A DNA stretch of 64,000 nt from Rhodococcus sp. 14-1411-2a. GTDB taxonomy: Bacteria; Actinomycetota; Actinomycetes; Mycobacteriales; Mycobacteriaceae. The notes under the pieces are model-generated. The model searched no databases. It was not told where the DNA came from and saw only the letters and a program-made list of their open reading frames with translations. The stretch is from assembly GCF_002259485.1 (NCBI RefSeq), contig NZ_NPGA01000015.1:558001-622000 (forward strand). Reading direction: 5' to 3'. Positions 1-7,616 of this stretch are shown piece after piece. Position numbers and translations under genes: made by a program. Every line of letters starts with the position of its first letter. Position 1 is the stretch's first letter.

Positions 1-1280
1 CCGAACGCATCTCGCGTGCCGACCGACTGGCGGTCTACGCGACGCCGTCGGTGAAGACGGTGCTCGCTGTTGTGGGTGCACTCATCGCCGGTGTCACCGT
101 GGTGCCGGTTCCGCCCGACGCCGGGGTGGCCGAACGTGAGCACATCCTCCACGACTCGGGCGCGCAGGCGTGGCTCGGTGAAGCGCCGCCGGACACCTCC
201 GGACTCGAGGTCCTGCCGGTGCGTCAGCATGCACGGTCGTGGCACAGCTACCCCGAACCGCAACCGTCCTCGGTCGCGTTCGTGCTCTACACCTCCGGTA
301 CCACCGGCCCGCCGAAAGGCGTGTTGATTTCTCGCAGTGCCATCGCGGCCGGGCTCGACGCGTTGGCGCAGGCCTGGGCCTGGACATCGAGAGACACTGT
401 GGTGCAGGGACTTCCGTTGTTCCACGTGCACGGTCTCATCCTCGGCGTCCTCGGCCCCCTGCGAGTGGGCAGCCCGCTGATCCACACCGGGAAGCCGACG
501 CCGGAGCTCTACGCGGCAGCGCGCGGATCCCTGTACTTCGGGGTGCCGACCGTATGGTCGCGTGTCGCCGCGGACCAGGCGTCGGCCCGCGCCCTTGCCG
601 GTGCCCGACTGCTGGTTTCCGGTAGTGCGCCGCTCCCGGTCCCGGTGTTCGAGAAGCTACGTGAACTCACCGGCCAGGCCCCGATCGAGCGATACGGCAT
701 GAGTGAAACCCTCATCACCATCAGCACCCGCGCCGACGGGGAGCGTCGAGCAGGCTCGGTGGGACTGCCGGTCGCAGGCGTCGAGACCCGGCTGCGCGGT
801 GAGAAGGGTGAAATCCTGCCGCACGACGGCGAATCCATCGGAGCGTTGCAGATCCGCTGCCCCATGCTGTTCGACGGCTACCTGAACAACCCGGACGCGA
901 CGGCGAAGACCTTCACCGAGGACGGGTGGTTCGACACCGGAGACGTCGCTCTCATCGAGCCCGACGGCTTCCACCGAATCGTGGGACGAGCCTCGACCGA
1001 TCTGATCAAGTCCGGCGGCTATCGCGTCGGCGCAGGGGAGATCGAGACGGTGTTGCTGGGGCATCCGAGCGTCGACGAGGTGGCCGTGGTCGGTGTGCCC
1101 GACGACGACCTCGGCCAGCGCATCGTGGCGTACGTCGTCGGCACCGATGTGGAGGATCGGGTGCTGATAGATCTGGTGGCCACCGAGCTCTCGATTCACA
1201 AGCGGCCCCGCGAGATTCGAGTGGTCGACTCTCTCCCACGCAACGCGATGGGCAAGGTCCAGAAGAAGTTGCTCGGCTGA
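1..1280 (+). CDS. fadD36: Acyl-CoA synthetase FadD36-like, 5' end outside window
   Basis: Adenylate-forming enzyme that turns a fatty or related carboxylic acid into its CoA thioester through an acyl-AMP, in the cytoplasm. The frame is open from base 3, so the start lies left of the window; about 425 residues are visible. The ATP-binding loop YTSGTTGPPKGV is at 288-323, the YGMSE core motif at 693-707, and the C-terminal catalytic lysine (MGK) near 1254. From memory the protein matches mycobacterial FadD36 along its whole length, a short MenE-like member of the family, so only some 45-50 residues should be missing. The substrate is not known from sequence. It is probably the last gene of its transcript, since an iron-regulated promoter follows at once. 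Confidence 0.9.
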   Translation, partial: ERISRADRLAVYATPSVKTVLAVVGALIAGVTVVPVPPDAGVAEREHILHDSGAQAWLGEAPPDTSGLEVLPVRQHARSWHSYPEPQPSSVAFVLYTSGTTGPPKGVLISRSAIAAGLDALAQAWAWTSRDTVVQGLPLFHVHGLILGVLGPLRVGSPLIHTGKPTPELYAAARGSLYFGVPTVWSRVAADQASARALAGARLLVSGSAPLPVPVFEKLRELTGQAPIERYGMSETLITISTRADGERRAGSVGLPVAGVETRLRGEKGEILPHDGESIGALQIRCPMLFDGYLNNPDATAKTFTEDGWFDTGDVALIEPDGFHRIVGRASTDLIKSGGYRVGAGEIETVLLGHPSVDEVAVVGVPDDDLGQRIVAYVVGTDVEDRVLIDLVATELSIHKRPREIRVVDSLPRNAMGKVQKKLLG

Positions 1281-1295
1281 CAACCCCTTGACGCC

Positions 1296-1314
1296 ATAGG
1301 TTAGGCATGCCTAT
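1296..1314. promoter_or_regulatory. IdeR/DtxR-type iron box
   Basis: The 19-base site ATAGGTTAGGCATGCCTAT matches 14 positions of the mycobacterial IdeR consensus TTAGGTTAGGCTAACCTAA and keeps its two-fold symmetry. It lies just upstream of a siderophore-type binding protein gene, so iron-dependent repression of that gene is expected. Binding is inferred from the match and the context. Confidence 0.8.
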
Positions 1315-1325
1315 TGTTTCCGGTC

Positions 1326-2384
1326 ATGACCGCACCTGCGCGTGAATCGGCCGCCGCTTTCGCTATCGGAGCACACCGACCGGAGGCAACCATCATCGAG
1401 GCGGCGACGCGTCGTGAGTTCCTCATCGGCAGCGTTGCCCTCGCTGCGTTGATCGCCGGCTGCGGTAGCGGTGAGGAGCAGGCCACGGGCGACGGGACGG
1501 CAGGGGACGGCTATCCCCGCACGATCGTCGACGATGCGGGTGAGTCCGTCGTGATCGACCGTCGACCACAGCGGGTTGCCTGTGTGGCCAACCTGTGGGA
1601 TCTCGATACGGTACTTGCGCTCGGGGTCGTCCCCGTGCAGTTCGGGGTGCGCGAGGGCTTCGCCGAGATGATCGGCGCACCGAACAGATCATGGGAGTGG
1701 CACGAGAACGCCCTCGCCGAACTCGGTGGGACGAGTGAGCGGATCTCCCTCGGTGAGTCGATCGACACCGAGCGCATCGCAGCCGCCCAACCCGATCTCA
1801 TCATCGGCGACGACGGGGTGGCCGATTCCCGTTCTCAGCTCGAATCGCTTGCCCCGGTGGTGCAGATCGCGTCGTTCGATTGGCGGGCCAACCTCGAGCT
1901 GATCGGCGACGCACTCGACCGGCGAGATCGCGCCGACGAGCTCATCGCGGACACCGACGCCAGGATGTCCGCCGCGCTCGAAGGGCTCGACGTCGGCGGT
2001 GCCACCGTCGGCTTGATCGCCGCCTACGACACGTCCATGTTCTACGGGCTCGGTCACGAGTCGATCCCCGCCGTCGATCTGTTCCGGCGAGCCGGGTTCA
2101 CGACGGTCGCCGCACTGTCCGACGGAGCGACAGCCGACGCCCCGCGTCCCGAATTTTCCGCCGAGAACGCCGACGTCCTCGCCGACGCCGATGTGCTCGT
2201 CGTGTTCGACTTCGGCTCGGCCGGAATCGTCGAGACCGGACTGTTCACGTCGTTGCCGAGCGTCGCAGCGGGCCGGGTGGTGGTGCTCGAACAAGGTGAA
2301 GTGGCTCAGGGCTTCTCGACGTTGAGCCCGCTCAATCTCGACCTCTGCATCGACGTGGTTCGCCGCGCGGCCGAACTGCTGTGA
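1326..2384 (+). CDS. Iron-siderophore ABC transporter substrate-binding lipoprotein
   Basis: Cell-surface lipoprotein of the FecB/BtuF class (periplasmic binding protein fold 2) that should capture an iron-siderophore complex for an ABC importer. With the ATG at 1326 it has 352 residues. A twin-arginine-like stretch TRREFLIG is followed by a hydrophobic segment and the lipobox LIAGC, so it is exported and lipid-anchored. A TTG at 1314 is in frame but lies inside the iron box and is unlikely. A Shine-Dalgarno-like GGAGG at 1382-1386 stands 5 bases before an in-frame ATC at 1392, which would give a more usual short signal peptide; see findings. No permease or ATPase gene adjoins it, so its partners must be encoded elsewhere. 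Confidence 0.85.
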   Translation: MTAPARESAAAFAIGAHRPEATIIEAATRREFLIGSVALAALIAGCGSGEEQATGDGTAGDGYPRTIVDDAGESVVIDRRPQRVACVANLWDLDTVLALGVVPVQFGVREGFAEMIGAPNRSWEWHENALAELGGTSERISLGESIDTERIAAAQPDLIIGDDGVADSRSQLESLAPVVQIASFDWRANLELIGDALDRRDRADELIADTDARMSAALEGLDVGGATVGLIAAYDTSMFYGLGHESIPAVDLFRRAGFTTVAALSDGATADAPRPEFSAENADVLADADVLVVFDFGSAGIVETGLFTSLPSVAAGRVVVLEQGEVAQGFSTLSPLNLDLCIDVVRRAAELL

Positions 2385-2455
2385 GTACACGCCCCGGGCA
2401 ACGTCGTTCGGCCGGTCGTCAGCGAGCGTTCGAGTAGGCGGTTAGCCTCGAAATC

Positions 2456-3115
2456 ATGACCTCTCTCGACGGCGCACGCATTCTCGTATTCGGTGCCAGT
2501 GGCGGTCTCGGCGGTCCGATCGTCGAGCAGCTCGCGAAGGCCGGGGCTCGGTTGACTCTGAGCGGCCGGAGCATCGAGTCGGACCATCACACGGTGGACG
2601 CCGATCTGACGCTGCCCGATTCGGCCCGATCGGTGGTCGCGGAGGCCGTCGAACGCCACGGCGGATTGGACGGAATCGTCATCGCCGCAGGCGTTGTGGC
2701 GTTCGGACCGGTGACCGAGGTGGACGACGACACCGTCGACGAATTGCTGCTGCTGAACTATCTGGCACCGCTACGCGTGCTTCGAGAAGCACTGACCACG
2801 CTGGACCAAGGCGGGTTCGTGCTCAACATCAGTGCAGTCGTGGCCGACAAGCCGATGCCGAACATGGGTGCCTATTCGGCGAGCAAGGCAGCGGTGAGCG
2901 CGCTGCTGAAAAGTGTTCGTACAGAAGCGCGGAAGTCGAAGATCAGGATCGTCGACGTGCGTCCGCCGCACACCGAGACGGGGCTTGCGACGCGGCCGAT
3001 CGCCGGGCAGGCACCGAAACTACCGCAGGGTCTGACGCCGGATGCGGTGGCAGCACGTATCGTCGCGGCGATCACCGACGACGAGACCGATGTCGGCGCG
3101 GATCAGTTCTCGTAA
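2456..3115 (+). CDS. SDR-family oxidoreductase
   Basis: Short-chain dehydrogenase/reductase of 219 residues, a cytoplasmic NAD(P)-dependent oxidoreductase of unknown substrate. The nucleotide-binding glycine motif GASGGLGG is near residues 13-20, the catalytic serine sits in the strand NISAVV, and the YxxxK catalytic pair is in YSASK. It is slightly shorter than the usual 240-260 residues. The ATG at 2456 follows the lipoprotein gene by 71 bases, so co-transcription is possible but no functional link is evident. The stop at 3113-3115 overlaps the putative promoter of the sulfur operon downstream. Confidence 0.85.
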   Translation: MTSLDGARILVFGASGGLGGPIVEQLAKAGARLTLSGRSIESDHHTVDADLTLPDSARSVVAEAVERHGGLDGIVIAAGVVAFGPVTEVDDDTVDELLLLNYLAPLRVLREALTTLDQGGFVLNISAVVADKPMPNMGAYSASKAAVSALLKSVRTEARKSKIRIVDVRPPHTETGLATRPIAGQAPKLPQGLTPDAVAARIVAAITDDETDVGADQFS

Positions 3116-3117
3116 GC

Positions 3118-3123
3118 TATTGT
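3118..3123 (+). promoter_or_regulatory. Putative -10 element of the cysteine leader
   Basis: TATTGT fits the actinobacterial TANNNT -10 pattern and lies 7 bases before the GTG at 3131. Transcription from it could begin at or next to that codon, making the leader peptide mRNA leaderless. TAAGCT at 3113-3118 is a weaker alternative. Inferred from pattern only. Confidence 0.45.
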
Positions 3124-3130
3124 CGGCATC

Positions 3131-3223
3131 GTGACCGAGACACACGTGACCGACGCAGCCAGAAGGCTCGTGCGTCGTCGCACCATCGACTTCGGTCTCG
3201 TCTGCACTTCTTCCTGTTCGTAG
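3131..3223 (+). CDS. Putative cysteine-responsive attenuator leader peptide
   Basis: A 30-codon reading frame, too short for ordinary gene finding, whose product ends LVCTSSCS directly before TAG, with an arginine-rich RRLVRRRTIDF stretch ahead of it. This layout, a basic RRxxD segment followed by terminal cysteines, resembles the small leader peptides found before cysteine and sulfur genes in actinobacteria, where ribosome stalling at Cys codons controls the genes behind. The cysteine codons are at 3203-3205 and 3215-3217. An OsmC gene and a sulfhydrylase gene follow. The GTG start has no Shine-Dalgarno sequence and may be leaderless. Function is inferred from family resemblance and position. 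Confidence 0.7.
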   Translation: MTETHVTDAARRLVRRRTIDFGLVCTSSCS

Positions 3224-3241
3224 CTGTCGATCGAACCCATC

Positions 3242-3268
3242 CCCGACGAGCATTTCGCGCTCCTCGGG
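3242..3268 (+). promoter_or_regulatory. Hairpin in the leader of the sulfur operon
   Basis: CCCGACGAGC (3242-3251) pairs with GCTCCTCGGG (3259-3268) around a 7-base loop with one mismatch. It lies between the leader peptide stop and the osmC start. A weaker alternative pairing joins GTTCG at 3216-3220, over the last cysteine codons, with CGAAC at 3232-3236. The arrangement is compatible with attenuation, but there is no clear U-run after the hairpin. Confidence 0.4.
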
Positions 3269-3305
3269 TAGTTCCGGCAACCCTCGAATCGAACAGGAAT
3301 TCTCC

Positions 3306-3818
3306 ATGACCACTTCTGTGTCCCACATCGGCGGCGTCATCGCTGCCTCCGACGATGCCGTGCAGGCCGACGCCAAGAACGCCCACGCGGTGTTCCGTGC
3401 CTCCGCCACCGCGCACGATGCCGTCGCCAGCACCGTCACCCTGGGCAAGTTCAGCGTCGAGGTCGACGAGCCGCCCGCCCTCGGCGGTGAGAACAAGGCC
3501 GCCAACCCGGTCGAGTACTACCTGGCTTCGCTGCTGTCCTGCCAGGTGGTCACCTACCGCGTTTGGGCCGAGAAGCTCGGTATCGTCGTCGACGACATCA
3601 AAGCCAAGGCGGAGGGTGACCTCGACGTTCGCGGATTCTTCGGTTTCGACGACAACGTCCGTCCCGGATTCGGTGAGGTGCGCGTCGTCGTGACCGTCAC
3701 CGGTCCCGAGAGCCGGGAGCGGTACGAGGAGCTGCAGAAGGCCGTCGACGACCACTGCCCCGTGCTGGATCTGACGCGCAATCCCACCCCGATTCACACC
3801 GTTCTCGAAACGGCCTGA
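3306..3818 (+). CDS. OsmC-family peroxiredoxin-like protein
   Basis: Cytoplasmic OsmC/Ohr-family protein of 170 residues. This family reduces organic or fatty acid hydroperoxides with a pair of cysteines; here the two are in LLSCQVVTYR and DDHCPVLDL, the expected places. It starts the operon behind the cysteine leader peptide and lies 4 bases before the sulfhydrylase gene, so it is likely co-regulated with sulfur assimilation. The ATG at 3306 follows an AGGAATT stretch. The exact substrate, peroxide or sulfur-containing compound, cannot be told from the sequence. Confidence 0.85.
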   Translation: MTTSVSHIGGVIAASDDAVQADAKNAHAVFRASATAHDAVASTVTLGKFSVEVDEPPALGGENKAANPVEYYLASLLSCQVVTYRVWAEKLGIVVDDIKAKAEGDLDVRGFFGFDDNVRPGFGEVRVVVTVTGPESRERYEELQKAVDDHCPVLDLTRNPTPIHTVLETA

Positions 3819-3822
3819 TGTC

Positions 3823-5121
3823 ATGAGCGAACGGACATTCGGCCTGCGTACCAGAGCAATTCACGCCGGAGCGAGACCGGATCCTTCCACCGGTTCGCGT
3901 GCTGTGCCCATCTATCAGACGGCCAGCTACGTGTTCGAGAATTCTGCGGACGCAGGCGATCTGTTCGCTCTGCAGAAGTACGGCAACGTCTACAGCCGCA
4001 TCGGCAACCCCACGGTCGCCGCCTTCGAGGAGCGCATCGCGAGCCTCGAAGGCGGCATCGGGGCGGTGGCGTTCGCCAGTGGGTTGGCGGCCGAGTTCGC
4101 AGTGTTCGCTGCGCTTGCCGGCACCGGCGACCACATCGTTGCCGCGGCCGGGCTCTACGGCGGCACGGTGACCCAGCTCGACGTCACGCTGCGTCGCTTC
4201 GGCGTCGAGACCACATTCGTTCCCGGTACCGATCCTGCGGATTACGCAGCAGCGGTGACGGATTCGACCAAGCTGATCTACGCGGAGATCATCGGCAATC
4301 CGTCGGGGGAGATCGCCGACCTCGAGGGTCTCGCCGCCGTGGCCCACGATCACGGAATTCCGTTGGTGATCGACGCGACGATGGCGACGCCGTGGCTGAG
4401 CAGGCCGATCGAATTCGGTGCCGACATCGTGATCCACTCGGCCACCAAGTTCCTCGGTGGTCACGGATCGACGCTCGGGGGAGTGGTGGTCGAATCCGGG
4501 CGATTCGATTGGGGCTCGGGCAAATTCCCGCAGATGACGGCCCCGGTGGATTCGTACGGCGGTCTGTCGTGGTGGGGGAACTTCGGCGAATACGGCTTTC
4601 TGACCAAGCTGCGCAGCGAGCAGTTGCGCGACATCGGTGGCGCACTCGCACCGCAATCGGCATTCACGTTGATCCAGGGAGTGGAGACGCTGCCGCAACG
4701 CATGGACGCGCACGTCGCCAATGCTCGGGTGGTCGCCGAGTGGCTCGAGGCAGATCCCCGGATCGAGTACGTGAGATGGGCCGGGCTGCACAGTCACCCA
4801 CACCACGACCGAGCAGCGAAGTACCTCCCCACCGGTCCCGGCGCGGTGTTCGCTTTCGGAATCGACGGTGGCCGCGAGGCCGGGCAGGCGTTCGTCGAGA
4901 GCGTCCAGGTCGCCAGCCACGTCGCCAACATCGGTGACGTGCGCACGCTGGTTATCCACCCGGGCAGCACCACGCACCGACAACTGACCGACGAGCAACT
5001 GCGCGGAGCAGGTGTCGGTCCCGAGCTGATTCGTATCAGCGTCGGCCTCGAAGACGCCGAGGACATTCTGTGGGACCTGGATCAGGCCCTGACACTGGCA
5101 ACAGGAAAGGCTCGGTCATGA
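3823..5121 (+). CDS. O-acetylhomoserine/O-acetylserine sulfhydrylase (MetY-like)
   Basis: PLP-dependent enzyme of the Cys/Met metabolism family, 432 residues, expected to make homocysteine or cysteine from an O-acetylated amino acid and sulfide in the cytoplasm. The PLP lysine is in HSATKFLGGHG, and the substrate region YSRIGNPTV and the C-terminal segment HPGSTTHRQLT are typical of MetY. The aspartate segment reads DATMATP where many relatives have DNTFATP. The preceding cysteine-ended leader peptide supports a sulfur role. Its stop overlaps the start of the next gene (ATGA at 5118), implying translational coupling. Which acetylated substrate it prefers is uncertain. Confidence 0.85.
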   Translation: MSERTFGLRTRAIHAGARPDPSTGSRAVPIYQTASYVFENSADAGDLFALQKYGNVYSRIGNPTVAAFEERIASLEGGIGAVAFASGLAAEFAVFAALAGTGDHIVAAAGLYGGTVTQLDVTLRRFGVETTFVPGTDPADYAAAVTDSTKLIYAEIIGNPSGEIADLEGLAAVAHDHGIPLVIDATMATPWLSRPIEFGADIVIHSATKFLGGHGSTLGGVVVESGRFDWGSGKFPQMTAPVDSYGGLSWWGNFGEYGFLTKLRSEQLRDIGGALAPQSAFTLIQGVETLPQRMDAHVANARVVAEWLEADPRIEYVRWAGLHSHPHHDRAAKYLPTGPGAVFAFGIDGGREAGQAFVESVQVASHVANIGDVRTLVIHPGSTTHRQLTDEQLRGAGVGPELIRISVGLEDAEDILWDLDQALTLATGKARS

Positions 5122-5603
5122 GCGAACGCACCTGGCAGGGCCCGTCCGCGCCGCAGCGGCAACGCATCCTGCGAGAGACGAAGACCGTCGCGATCGTCGG
5201 TGCGTCGAAGAACCCCTCGCGGGCAAGCTACTTCGTCAACCGATACCTCTCGTCGACGAGCAACTACGAGATCTTTCTGGTGAACCCGACGGTCACCGAC
5301 ATCGAAGGAACGACGGTCTACCCCACACTCGCGGACCTACCGAAGCCGCCGGATCTGGTCGACGTGTTCCGCAAGTACGACGACCTTCCTGCAGTGCTTT
5401 CGGAAACCATTGCAGCGCAGGCGAAGACGATCTGGCTTCAATTGGGGCTGTGGCACGAGCAGGTGGCCCAGGACGGCGAGGCAGCGGGATTGAACGTCGT
5501 CATGGATCGGTGCCTCAAGATCGAACACGCCCGATTCCACGGGGGATTGCACCTGGCCGGATTCGATACGGGAGTGATCGATTCGCGTCGGACACGGGGG
5601 TAG
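5118..5603 (+). CDS. CoA-binding domain protein
   Basis: Small cytoplasmic protein of 161 residues with a Rossmann-type CoA-binding domain of the YccU class: the motif VAIVGASKNPSRAS is near the N-terminus, followed by FLVNPTV and LQLGLWHE. Proteins of this class bind CoA or a related nucleotide, but their cellular role is poorly known. The ATG at 5118 shares bases with the TGA of the sulfhydrylase gene, so it is the last gene of the sulfur operon. A start further upstream in the same frame would lie inside the sulfhydrylase gene and is not needed. It ends 13 bases before the stop of a gene on the other strand. Confidence 0.8.
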   Translation: MSERTWQGPSAPQRQRILRETKTVAIVGASKNPSRASYFVNRYLSSTSNYEIFLVNPTVTDIEGTTVYPTLADLPKPPDLVDVFRKYDDLPAVLSETIAAQAKTIWLQLGLWHEQVAQDGEAAGLNVVMDRCLKIEHARFHGGLHLAGFDTGVIDSRRTRG

Positions 5604-5616
5604 GCGCGCGTACGCC

Positions 5617-6318
5617 TCACCACGTGAGGACGGTGTTGTCCTCGAAAACCAGTCCGGTTGGTCCGTCGGCGTCGAGGGTGGCGAGTCGAATCGCCACGGC
5701 CGCACCCTCGTCCGGCGATCGCGTTCCGCGGAATCCATTGAAGTCGGTGGCGACGTGCCCAGGAGCTGCTCCGTTGACCTTGATCGGGGTATCGGCAAGG
5801 TCTCGGGCGTAGTGGACGGTGAGGGCGTTCAGAGCGGTCTTCGAGCTCGAATACGCCATCGATGGCGTGCCCACCCATGCGCCGTCCTCGCCGATGGAAC
5901 CGCGCTTGCTGGTGACGTTGACGATCCGACCGGCCGGGGACTCTCTCAGTAGCGGCAGGAATGCGTTGGTCACATCGACGACGGCGAAGACGTTGACGTC
6001 GTAAACCTTTCGCAGATCCGACGAATTCTCCTCGATAGGGCGGTGATAGCCGACGTTGATGCCTGCGTTGTTGATCAGAGCGTCGAGGTGGCCCACTTCG
6101 GTGTCGATGTGTCGGACGGCCTCGTCGATGTCGTCGGCCGAGGTGACATCGAGCCGAATCGGGCGTACGTCTCCGTCGATCCCGGTGGCCGCGGTGACGC
6201 CCCCGGCGAGATCTCGCGAGCCCAGATAGACGACAAACCCCTGGGCGGCGAGGCCGCGGACGATGGCAAGGCCGATGCCTCGGTTGGCACCCGTGACCAA
6301 AGCAGTGTGTGTTGTCAT
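5617..6318 (-). CDS. SDR-family oxidoreductase, divergent from MarR regulator
   Basis: Short-chain dehydrogenase/reductase of 233 residues. It has the cofactor motif TGANRGIGL at the N-terminus, NNAGIN, and the catalytic YSSSK. The ATG at 6318 is chosen because it puts the cofactor strand directly after MTTH, as is usual; a GTG at 6333 is an alternative. The start lies inside the palindrome at 6310-6325, so binding there would block the gene directly. It is divergent from the MarR gene at 6379, which probably controls it. The substrate is unknown; paired SDR and MarR genes often serve stress or xenobiotic responses. Confidence 0.85.
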   Translation of the reverse strand: MTTHTALVTGANRGIGLAIVRGLAAQGFVVYLGSRDLAGGVTAATGIDGDVRPIRLDVTSADDIDEAVRHIDTEVGHLDALINNAGINVGYHRPIEENSSDLRKVYDVNVFAVVDVTNAFLPLLRESPAGRIVNVTSKRGSIGEDGAWVGTPSMAYSSSKTALNALTVHYARDLADTPIKVNGAAPGHVATDFNGFRGTRSPDEGAAVAIRLATLDADGPTGLVFEDNTVLTW

Positions 6319-6325
6319 ATCAACA
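6310..6325. promoter_or_regulatory. Putative MarR operator 1
   Basis: TGTTGTCATATCAACA has inverted arms TGTTG and CAACA around six bases and covers the start codon of the SDR gene. A near-identical copy follows 31 bases away, about three helical turns, so two regulator dimers could sit on the same face of the DNA. The assignment to the adjacent MarR protein is inferred from position. Confidence 0.65.
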
Positions 6326-6340
6326 CCATGCACCCGGTTG

Positions 6341-6356
6341 TGTTGTCATGTCAACA
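6341..6356. promoter_or_regulatory. Putative MarR operator 2
   Basis: TGTTGTCATGTCAACA is the second copy of the palindrome at 6310-6325, differing at one base. It lies 22 bases before the ATG of the MarR gene, where binding would repress the regulator's own promoter. Inferred from symmetry and context. Confidence 0.65.
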
Positions 6357-6378
6357 GGTCGGTGGATAGGGTGGCGCA

Positions 6379-6819
6379 ATGACGCTGTTGAACGAATCCG
6401 AGATGGCCCTGTGGCACGCGTGGAAGCGGGCGCAGGACGCCGTATGGACTCGCGTCACCGCGGAGATCGCGGACAGAACTGGCTTGTCGGATCAGGACTT
6501 CGCGGTTCTGACCCGAGTGCACGAAATAGGGCATGGGGTGCTGCGACAGAGCGCATTGGCGGCGTTGCTCGAGTGGCATCGCAGTCGGCTGTCGCATCAT
6601 CTGACCCGAATGGCCGACCGCGGACTGATCACTCGTCGTCCGGTCGACGGGGGAGTGGAGGTAGTTCTCACCGAGGTGGGGCGCGACGCCGTCGTGCGCG
6701 CGCGGCCCGTTCACGCGGAGGCGGTCAGACGGTATCTGCTCGACGCGATTCCGGCTTCCGAGCGAGTGGTGTTCGAGCGCATCCTTGCCGGCCTCATGCT
6801 TTCAGCAGGCGACCACTGA
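6379..6819 (+). CDS. MarR-family transcriptional regulator
   Basis: DNA-binding regulator of 146 residues with a winged helix typical of MarR: the recognition region is about residues 60-90 (LEWHRSRLSHHLTRMADRG, then the wing ending in GGVEVVLTEVG). It probably binds as a dimer to the two TGTTG-N6-CAACA palindromes between it and the divergent SDR gene, and represses both genes until a small ligand binds. Its last 26 bases overlap the end of the next leftward SDR gene. The ATG at 6379 leads directly into the usual N-terminal helix. Confidence 0.9.
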   Translation: MTLLNESEMALWHAWKRAQDAVWTRVTAEIADRTGLSDQDFAVLTRVHEIGHGVLRQSALAALLEWHRSRLSHHLTRMADRGLITRRPVDGGVEVVLTEVGRDAVVRARPVHAEAVRRYLLDAIPASERVVFERILAGLMLSAGDH

Positions 6820-7555
6820 TCACGGTGGCCAGTGCACGTGGAGCAAAACGGACGCTGCCGGCGCTGATCTTGTTGGACAGGCCGGACACGATGCTGGCGG
6901 GGGTGCGGCGAGAGTCCAACGCGCGCAGAGCCGTCGCGACCACTTGCTCGGAGGTCTGGAAGTTGCCCACCGCGGCGTCCTCGGATCCGACGACGTCGAA
7001 GAACTCGGTGCGGGTAGGGCCGGGGGAGAGCGCGAGAATCTTCAGCAGCGAGGCGCGGTGCTCGAAGGCCAGCGCTTCGGTGAAGTTCAGGACGAATGCC
7101 TTCGTTGCGCCGTAGACGGCCATGTTGGGTGTGGGTTGGTACGCGGCGGTACTCGCGACGTTGATCAGTGCGCCGGTCAGGTTCGGCAGGAATGCGTGAG
7201 TGAGGTCGACCAGCGCACTGATGTTGAGGGCGATCTCTGCGGCCGCGCGCTTCGGATCCTCGTCGGCGAACTTCCCGTGCGTGCCGAAGCCTGCGTTGTT
7301 GATCAGTGTGGTGGGTGTGATTCCCCTGTCCGCCAATGTGGTTCGAAGGGTTTCGCCGATGCCGGGGACGCCAAGATCCATGGCTACGACGGTGGCCGTC
7401 ACCCCGTGATCGGCTTCGATGCGCCGTGCCAGGGCGTTCAGTCGATCGGTGCGTCGCGCCACGAGGACGACGTTCTCGCCGCGTGCGGCGAAGCGGGTGG
7501 CGAATTCCTCGCCGAGCCCCGAACTTGCTCCGGTGATGAGCGCTGTGGAAGTCAT
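6794..7555 (-). CDS. SDR-family oxidoreductase, divergent from TetR regulator
   Basis: Short-chain dehydrogenase/reductase of 253 residues, with the cofactor motif TGASSGLGEEF followed by the basic VARR segment that suggests NADP preference, then NNAGFGTHG and the catalytic YGATK. The ATG at 7555 is preferred because the cofactor strand begins a few residues later; the 16 extra codons to 7603 would run through the likely operator. It is divergent from the TetR gene at 7617 and overlaps the end of the MarR gene tail to tail. The substrate is unknown. Confidence 0.85.
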   Translation of the reverse strand: MTSTALITGASSGLGEEFATRFAARGENVVLVARRTDRLNALARRIEADHGVTATVVAMDLGVPGIGETLRTTLADRGITPTTLINNAGFGTHGKFADEDPKRAAAEIALNISALVDLTHAFLPNLTGALINVASTAAYQPTPNMAVYGATKAFVLNFTEALAFEHRASLLKILALSPGPTRTEFFDVVGSEDAAVGNFQTSEQVVATALRALDSRRTPASIVSGLSNKISAGSVRFAPRALATVISGRLLKA

Positions 7556-7582
7556 GGCCGCCAATGTAGGCAGTGTCAGCAT

Positions 7583-7599
7583 TGTTGTCAACGCCAACA
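7583..7599. promoter_or_regulatory. Putative TetR operator
   Basis: An inverted pair TGTTG and CAACA with a 7-base spacer lies between the divergent SDR and TetR starts. The arms are the same pentamers as in the MarR operators 1.2 kb away, where the spacer is 6. Role inferred from position. Confidence 0.5.
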
Positions 7600-7616
7600 T
7601 CACCTAGGGTGAGGGC

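Noticed and set aside
3116..3305. SAM riboswitch before the sulfhydrylase operon
   Set aside because: I could not recognise the conserved core of SAM-I or SAM-IV riboswitches. The cysteine leader peptide explains the region better.
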